Below, piece by piece: positions 18,309 to 25,120 of a DNA stretch of 25,120 bases. How positions within the stretch are numbered: position 1 is the stretch's first letter; each line of letters opens with the position of its first letter. A program made the position numbers and the translations under genes. Source of the DNA: Pelargonium cotyledonis (lineage: Eukaryota; Streptophyta; Magnoliopsida; Geraniales; Geraniaceae); assembly GCA_036897625.1 (NCBI GenBank), contig JAYMTA010000698.1:1-25120 (forward strand). Direction: 5' to 3'. The notes under the pieces are model-generated. The model was not told the DNA's origin. It worked only from the letters and a program-made list of their open reading frames with translations, and searched no databases.

Positions 18309-21300
18309 ATGAGGTCGTCGAAGCACAGCGCCACCAGCGCTCACATGAAAACTCTCCATCAACGTCTCTGTCATGCCCTTAACCTCGGCTTCAGGTTCAA
18401 TTTTGTTATCCTCTCTACCAATTTTTAGGGGTTTCGTTTTCCTCTTGATCACTTATTATGAATTGTTCTGGAATCTGGTGTTAGTTATCTATGCAATTCT
18501 GCAAATTATGAAGTATTTGATTATTGTCCTTAGCTCTGAATTTGCTTATATTTATGAGACCAATGGTGTGGTGTGAAGGTGGGGCTCTTTTTTGTTGTTG
18601 GGAAGAAGCAAATCATGTGGATTTGCAATCAATTTCGATTGGGTGTAGTTGAGAGGGAGTTTAGGAATTGATTTTAGGTCTTTTCAGTGAGTTTGTTTGG
18701 GGTCTTATATGGAACTTTAAATGCAAGTTTATGTGTATCCTGAAACGGCTTGTCTGGAGCAGAAGTTATGATGACAAAGGAAGGAAGTGGCACAGCACGG
18801 ATATTGAGGTGCAGAGGCATGTAGTCCGTTCTATGGATGCATTTCTTGATTGTGTTTCTGCTGAGATGGTGAATCATCCACTTGTAAAGGTAATCAACAG
18901 AATTAGTGTTTGGACTACAGGTTTTGTTAACATTATGGTTTTTGATGTTCCGTATATCATTTTGTTCTTATCACTACCGGTAAATCTAAATTATGGTCTT
19001 TTAAGGATCATGGATTTGATAAGTACTGCATCAAGAACATGAGCTATCTTACAGCTCAGAAGCTATATGGAATGCATTTTCTCAATTTATATATTAATGT
19101 GTGAAGCCACACAAGTCTTTCTCTAGGTGGTACAAGTAATGCTTGAGAAGTTTGAAGTGCTTGAGAAGTTTAAGCGAAAGTTTCGTAATACTGAGGAAAA
19201 TTAAATGAACAATTCATTTTCATGTAACATCAAATCTGCAATATTTACATCTATTGAAATTGAAGAAAAGGCGGGGTAGGATGGGCAAGATACTTTCATA
19301 CAATTGTGCACTTTCATTTTATAGTTTCTAGTAGAAATATAAAATACCATGAAAATTGTGAGCTTTAAAATATAATGTAAAATAATGAAATGCATGTAGC
19401 TACTCAAGTGTAGAAGGAAAGATAGTAGCTTTAAATTTTAATGTATAAAATAAGATTGAATGCCTAGACAATGTTTTGTACACCTTTGTGAGCATTTGGT
19501 CATTTATGGTTGATACATAAAAATATTCTTTTATATATAGGCTATAGCAAGCTTTTGATATTTTCCTGCAACTGGAATTTGGAATCTATAACGACCTTAT
19601 GGAAAGTTGGGCAAATAATAATATAGTTGAATCATTAAGTATGTGCTACGAGGCGAGTTGTTGCAATTCGACTCTGTTCATGAACAGCATGTGTTTGGAC
19701 TTGTGTTCCTTTATATCAAATTGATCACGATTAATGCTAGATTTCTATTGAGTATCTTCCTAGGTGATGAAAAGTCAATGTGTAGGATTAGTTGTGGCTG
19801 TGCAATCAATATACTTGAATCATTAAGTAGGTTATGAGTTCAGAGTTGGATAGATACAAATGTTTTCACAAAATTCCTGTTCATATCGATATGTATCTAA
19901 CTGGAAAATTATCACATGTATCTATTTGTCTAGTTCCTAATTCTGTTTCTTATCACATCTTGCCTTGTTGTTTTAGGAGTTGCTTGCTGATATGGTTGCT
20001 GCTTTAGTAGGAATTCTTCAGTACAGAAATGGATCTGTGATGAACATTGCAGTAAATTTGGCAGTAAAGATGGTCACTGTTTTGCCCAGTGTGATAGAGC
20101 AATCTTATGTACTAGATCTTCTCCATCCTTTGTCCTCCTTGTTATCGTCTTTTCAATTACAAGTTTCTACTTCATGTGCTACTGCTTTGAATTTGATCCT
20201 CTCTACTTTGAGCATTAAAAGGGAGAGAGAGGCTTGGGATGTTTTGAAAGAATCTGGCACTGCCGGTCACATAGTTAGAAATGTACGTGATTTTCCCTGT
20301 GGTGCTAAGCCAATTGAATATTTTCAAGAGATGGCTTCTTTATTGAGTACCATATTGTGGCGATGGCCTCCTTCTAGGTATCCTGTTTGGAGTGATGCTA
20401 AACTGATGAAAGTTTTAGAGGATATCTATTTAAAGCCTGATTTTTCTGTTGAAGTTGCAGTTTTGAAGTTGTGTTCTGCTATAGGTATCATATTTCTTCC
20501 TGATTGTTAGAGTTATATTGTTTGGCTTTTTTTTTTTTTTTTTTTTTTGAATTTCTGGATTGTGACATTTATGCTTTTAATGCCATTACCAGCTTTATGT
20601 TCAAATGGAGCCAAGAGGCTTCTAGAAAATGGAGATGCTTTTGTTCGATTGATGGTCCGCTGCATGGATACCTCACAGTCACATTCTGTTCGGATGGAAG
20701 GATTTAAACTTGCACAATGTCTAGTGGTAATGACTGCAACATGTTTGCTTTACAAGTTATCCTGTTAATATTCTGACCTTGTATATAATTATATTGTTTA
20801 TTGTTCAGGTAAGTGAGCAAGGATGTTTGAAAGTAATGAGTTTTGGTTGTGAGCCAATTGTCAAAGCTATAATTGGTGGAATGGGTGAATGGAGCTTGCG
20901 CTCTGGAAAGGTTGCAAGTGAGCAACTGTCTTTGTTGGTGAAGGCATGTCGTTTGGCTTTGGTTACTCGTTGGGCAGGGGAGCATCACATTTATTTTTGG
21001 AAACTAGGAATTGAAAGAGTCCTTCTTCATCTTCTTGTTGGCAATTCTCATGAAAACTTAGTTTCTCAAGATTCCTTGTCACTAGAAGAACAGATATCCT
21101 TGGTAAAGGAGGGTCTTAAAGCTAATATACTTCTTGTTTTGAGACCATACATATGGGACATTCTTGGGTGGCTTGCAACACATTGTGGGGAGGGTTTCAA
21201 TCCCGTCATACACGGAAATGAAATATATATTAGCATTCTCATTTCATGTGCATGGTAATGTCAGGTTTGATATTCTATATTATTTTATTTTACTTTCAAT

Positions 21301-23919
21301 GATTATTTGCTTCTCTGTATGCTTATTTACTTTTGTAATTGTTGCCTTCCGTGGTCTCTTATCAGCTTGGCATTTGTTGATGCAATCTGTCGAGGTCGTC
21401 AAATATGTAAAGATGATGGTGAATCATTTAGAAGTGAACCAGCATCAAGGGCTGTCCTAATGATGATTTATTCCTCCTGCAAGTTGATTTCATCAAAGGC
21501 AAGATTCATTCTGTCTGAAATACTGAAGTCAAATGGAAAGGAGCATCTGAAATACTTATTGTATTCTATAAATGCCACATCTAGGGACAATGTAGGATAT
21601 CTAGATACACTTCAAACTGTCATTAACTTGATAGGCTTTACATGTTTTGCTAGTTTGCCTCAATTCCAAAGATATCTTATGAAAGGTGATGGGATACAGA
21701 CATTGTTGGTGTTTATAAAGTGGTGTATTAACAATTCTGTCCATATAGAAAGGCTAAGTATCGGCCCTCATTTACATGATACGATCAATCAGAGAACTTG
21801 TTGCTGGGTTTGTGCAGAAAACTGGGACGATGGAAACATACTTTTGATTTTTAGTCTGTGGGGGTTGGCTGAGATGTTCCACCATTCTTGTTCAGTAGGA
21901 AACAACTCTGATGCATTTGCTTCTGAGATGCAACATACTGAATCTCTGTTAATTAGCAAACTCCAGGAAATCCGCTGCAACACTTCTACCCCTGGACCAA
22001 GATGGTATGCTGCTTATGTTCTTAGCTATTTTGGAATGTATGGTTTTCCAAATAGACTTGGTAAAAGGATTGGGAAAGTACTTGATGAGAAGGAATGCAC
22101 AGATATGCAACTTATTTTTCCAAATGGAGAGACTCGGAGTGTCCATAGTGTTGTTCTTATGGTTCGATGTCCATCATTGCTGCCAGCAGAAGATTTGTCT
22201 CTTCAAGGTAAAGCATGTAACAGTTCTCCAATTAGAGACAACAAGGACAAGTTATGTCGAAAGTTGCTGAAAGAAGTTCGTTTGTCCACTCATGTTGATC
22301 ACCAGGCATTGCTGAAGTTATTGGAATTTGTTTACTTGGGATATATTCAAGTTGGAGAGGAACTAGTAAATAAGTTGAGACCTCTTGCTAAACGTTGTAA
22401 CCTACAACAGCTATCAGAAATGCTCCGTAAAAAACGTCCAAAATGGGGCGCTCCTGTTCCCAGCTTCGATCTCACTCTTGCTCTTGGTCCAGTAGGACAT
22501 CATCTTTCGTACGGTTTCCTCCTTGATTATTTACTTGAAATATAGATCCCACATTAGATGCTCGTGCTCTTTACTTATCTTTCAACCTTTTATTTTATTA
22601 TACATAAAAAATAATAATAAATGCTTCATTATGGAACACATATTGGAATGAAGCATGCAAACCTGGCCTTCTCTCAGTGAATGGAAAATCTGTTTCCTAC
22701 ATTGGTGGCCCATTGTACTGTTAGTAAGAATTCTATTGTTTGGAGAATTGGCGACCATAGGTGGTTAGTAGAATTTTGTGTGTACATAGTGTGACTGAAA
22801 TACATTTTGTAGATATTGATCTCTTTGCCCTGTTTTGGTGCTCTGAAGGTAAATTCTAAGTTATATTGTTTGCTCTCAGGGACGTCATCTTGGAAGCCAA
22901 AGCAACCAAATCAGTTTGCAGCACATGTAGTTTTTGCCCAATATCAGTGCCCCACATGCATGTTCACAAAGTCATATTGTGTTCGAGTTGTGACTATATG
23001 CGAGCCTTGTTTCAGTCAGGAATGCAAGAGAGGTATGCACATTTTTGCAAATATAGGTTTTCATATTCTATGCCAGTGCTCCATTCAGAGTTATAAGCAC
23101 CAACAAACTTTTATTGAAATCAATGATTTCTTGCAACTGAGTCTGCTGCATCTTTGATTTATTGTGATGATGTAGCAGCATAGTAATGCTAATCTTCACC
23201 CAGAACGGTATCCGGCCTTCAATTATATTTGTTTCCATACCTCTTTTGGAATGTGTTTTTACAATAAACATCTACTGAAGTCGTTAAAGATAATAAATGA
23301 ATTAGCAACTCAGACATGTTAAAGTCAAGACAACCCAATCAATTGCACCTCAAATCTTGTTTAATTGATTGAGTGAACGTGTGATTGCTCATATTCTGAA
23401 GTCATTCATCATTATTGCCGACTATTTTCACACTTCATGTCATGATGCATATCACTGTTGTGTATGTTTTGCAGCCATTCACAAACCATTAAGGTTCCAG
23501 TTTGTTGGAAAGCACTAGTTAAACTTGTAGAGTGGTTCTATTGTGACCAGCTGCCTAATCCTCCCCAGGGATGTTTATGGGATAATATGAGTATCGAGGA
23601 AAAGCTGTATGAGCTGGAGGCATACGTAGAACTTTGGTGGCTTTCCGAGTTCTGGTTTTTGGAAGATGTTCAAGATTCCTGCTCCAGAGTGGTTGTATCT
23701 AATTTGGACAACGCTCGACACTTGTCTATTAAAATAATTCAATTAGCTGTTAGTCTCTCACTGTGGAATTTAGCCGAAATAGCTGCAAATCATATTGCAC
23801 CAGTATATCCTCAATTACGGGATTCTGGTGATCTGGAAGAGCTGGACGAAGGCCTCCTTGATATGGTTCGTTCTGCTTCTGTCCGGCTTTCTCAAGGAGG
23901 TGGTGATCACTCTAGTTGA
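18309..23919 (+). CDS. ARM-like repeat and double BTB/POZ domain protein (At1g04390 type)
   Basis: Exons: 18309-18394, 18763-18889, 19977-20484, 20593-20726, 20809-21254, 21366-22508, 22880-23032, 23475-23919. All phases agree and give 1013 aa, near the length I recall for Arabidopsis At1g04390. The start MRSSKHSATSAHMKTLHQRL matches that family's N-terminus. Residues from about 30 to 650 are Leu-rich and helical, ARM/HEAT-like (ADMVAALVGILQYRNGSVMNIAVNLAVKM). A first BTB-like segment begins near residue 678 (CTDMQLIFPNGETRSVHSVVL), a second at about 815 (SDVILEAKA..MHVHKVILCSSCDYMRALFQSGMQE), and a BACK-like helical tail ends SVRLSQGGGDHSS. BTB proteins often serve as CUL3 ubiquitin-ligase adaptors; that role here is inference. 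All introns are GT-AG. Intron 3 has a 22-T run (20527-20548), intron 2 is about 1.1 kb. No disabling change seen. Confidence 0.9.
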
Positions 23920-25120
23920 GTTTGTCTTCTCTTTGAAGATTCAACCAACCAGAAAGATGGATATAGCATGAAGTAACATTTATTTCAAGAGCTTGAAATG
24001 TGACAGGAAGGGTAATATTGACCGCTGCAAACCACTGTTGAGGGAAGCATAAAAGCCAATTGGGAAACGAATTCAAGCTATAATTGTCAAGAAAGGTTAG
24101 CATTAGCGTTTAATTCTTCAAGGTTCAGATAGACTTTTCATCAATTATATATGTTACAGTTTCACATGTCCAATATTAGTGATCATGATTGCTAGAATTT
24201 ATAGTCTTGGCTTTGAACCTCAGTTTCTAGCATGGTTGGAGTTAGGAGGTGTCCATGCTCTCTGATCCAAGGGAGCAGGATCGAGACTTATCAGTCATCC
24301 TCAGTATCTCATTGACGTGATCATAGAAAATCCTCCCTAGCTCATTAGGGTTGTGAAAGCAAAATGAAACGTTTCAAGGTTCGGTGGGGAGAGGAGAGGG
24401 CGTGAAGGAATGGGACGAGCTGGAGGAATATTCTTAAGATGAACATCTCAATGTGAATTGAGAGTGTATTTATAGGATGATCGAGATTCTTAAGCATTTA
24501 GCTAAGCTAACTTGTAACGAGATCACTGTAAATTTGGTCATTATTTTCCAACTTTTGTTATGTATTCTGCAGCTATATGACAAATAGCACTATGACCCAG
24601 CAATGTTTTCATTTTCACGAGGAAAAGAAATATTATTACACTAGTTTTTTTTCCAACAAATGTCCGGGTCTATGATAATTATTATAATATATACTATGAT
24701 AAACTAAAGAGTAAATTGTACTCAACTCTTATAGGGTTGACACATTTTGTACAAAATCCACCTTAGAGATCAGCTTAAGCAAAAAATCCACAAAAAACTT
24801 ACAATTCTGTTAAATTGGGTGGAATTTGTTACGGAAAAAGGCATGTGATTTGCACGTGATTTGTAATTTTTTTTTAAATGACCAAACTATCCTTATTCTT
24901 CTTCAATTGTTTGAAGATTCCGGCAACCATATGAATTTTTCGGTCGCCGAAAGCTGCACTTTACTGCCGGAAATTATGAACTTGAACGAAAATTTTCAAA
25001 TTAAATCAAAACGAACACAAAATTATACCAAATCAGATATAACCAAACCCAAATCAAACCAAAATCATATGAAATCAAACCCTAACTAAACCTAGAACCA
25101 AATCTCGCCGGAAACTGGGC
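23920..25120. other. 3' flank of the BTB gene and intergenic DNA
   Basis: The first 200-300 bases are probably 3' UTR. The segment 24690-24900 (AGAGTAAATTGTACTCAAC.., ACAAAATCCACC, AAATGACCAAACTATCC) has the wording of common plant dispersed repeats that begin with a TAAATT-type terminus, but no partner end or target duplication is present in the window. 24990-25100 is an AACC/AAATCA low-complexity tract. No gene is supported. Confidence 0.4.

Noticed and set aside
22509-22545. C-terminal extension of BTB exon 6 (RTVSSLII-like read-through to the stop at 22545)
   Set aside because: Homology continues instead with exon 7 (SDVILEAKA) after a GT donor at 22509, so this is intron read-through.

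Overview
The window looks like nuclear DNA of a eudicot plant. The evidence is AT-rich intergenic DNA, genes with many short GT-AG introns, plant-only families (pentatricopeptide repeat protein, membrane-associated-kinase-regulator-like Ser-rich protein), plant promoter words (telo-box, site II/UP1) and a Stowaway-type MITE. Species cannot be fixed by reading.

Layout. 1-1069 (+): 3' part of a Ser-rich MAKR-like gene whose start lies outside the window. 1070-5480: intergenic DNA with simple repeats and one diverged tandem duplication. 5481-6660 (-): what I read as a polycistronic small nucleolar RNA cluster. A promoter with two site II words, a telo-box and a TATA box (6657-6550) is followed by box C/D RNA (6448-6356), two copies of an orphan element (6296-6215, 6138-6060), box C/D RNA (6020-5934), box H/ACA RNA (about 5900-5740) and two more box C/D RNAs (5701-5617, 5571-5481). 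6900-8000: minisatellite-like repeats and a possible SINE. 8449-10142 (-): an organelle-type PPR gene carrying a one-base frameshift. 10143-10877: compact head-to-head promoter. 10878-15717 (+): complete 13-exon CCT3 gene (gamma subunit of the TRiC/CCT chaperonin, 555 aa), with a GC-AG intron, an intronic MITE and an exact 58-bp tandem duplication over one 3' splice site. 15718-18308: intergenic, with a GC-richer degenerate region. 18309-23919 (+): complete 8-exon gene for a 1013-aa ARM-like/double-BTB protein of the At1g04390 type. 23920-25120: intergenic.

The genes do not form one pathway. The shared theme is housekeeping and growth-linked expression: snoRNAs (rRNA modification), CCT3 (protein folding) and the PPR gene (organelle RNA) all sit beside site II-type promoter words. 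The snoRNA cluster has no useful ORFs and would be missed by protein-based annotation. Its guide assignments rest on rRNA sequences recalled from memory and need alignment.
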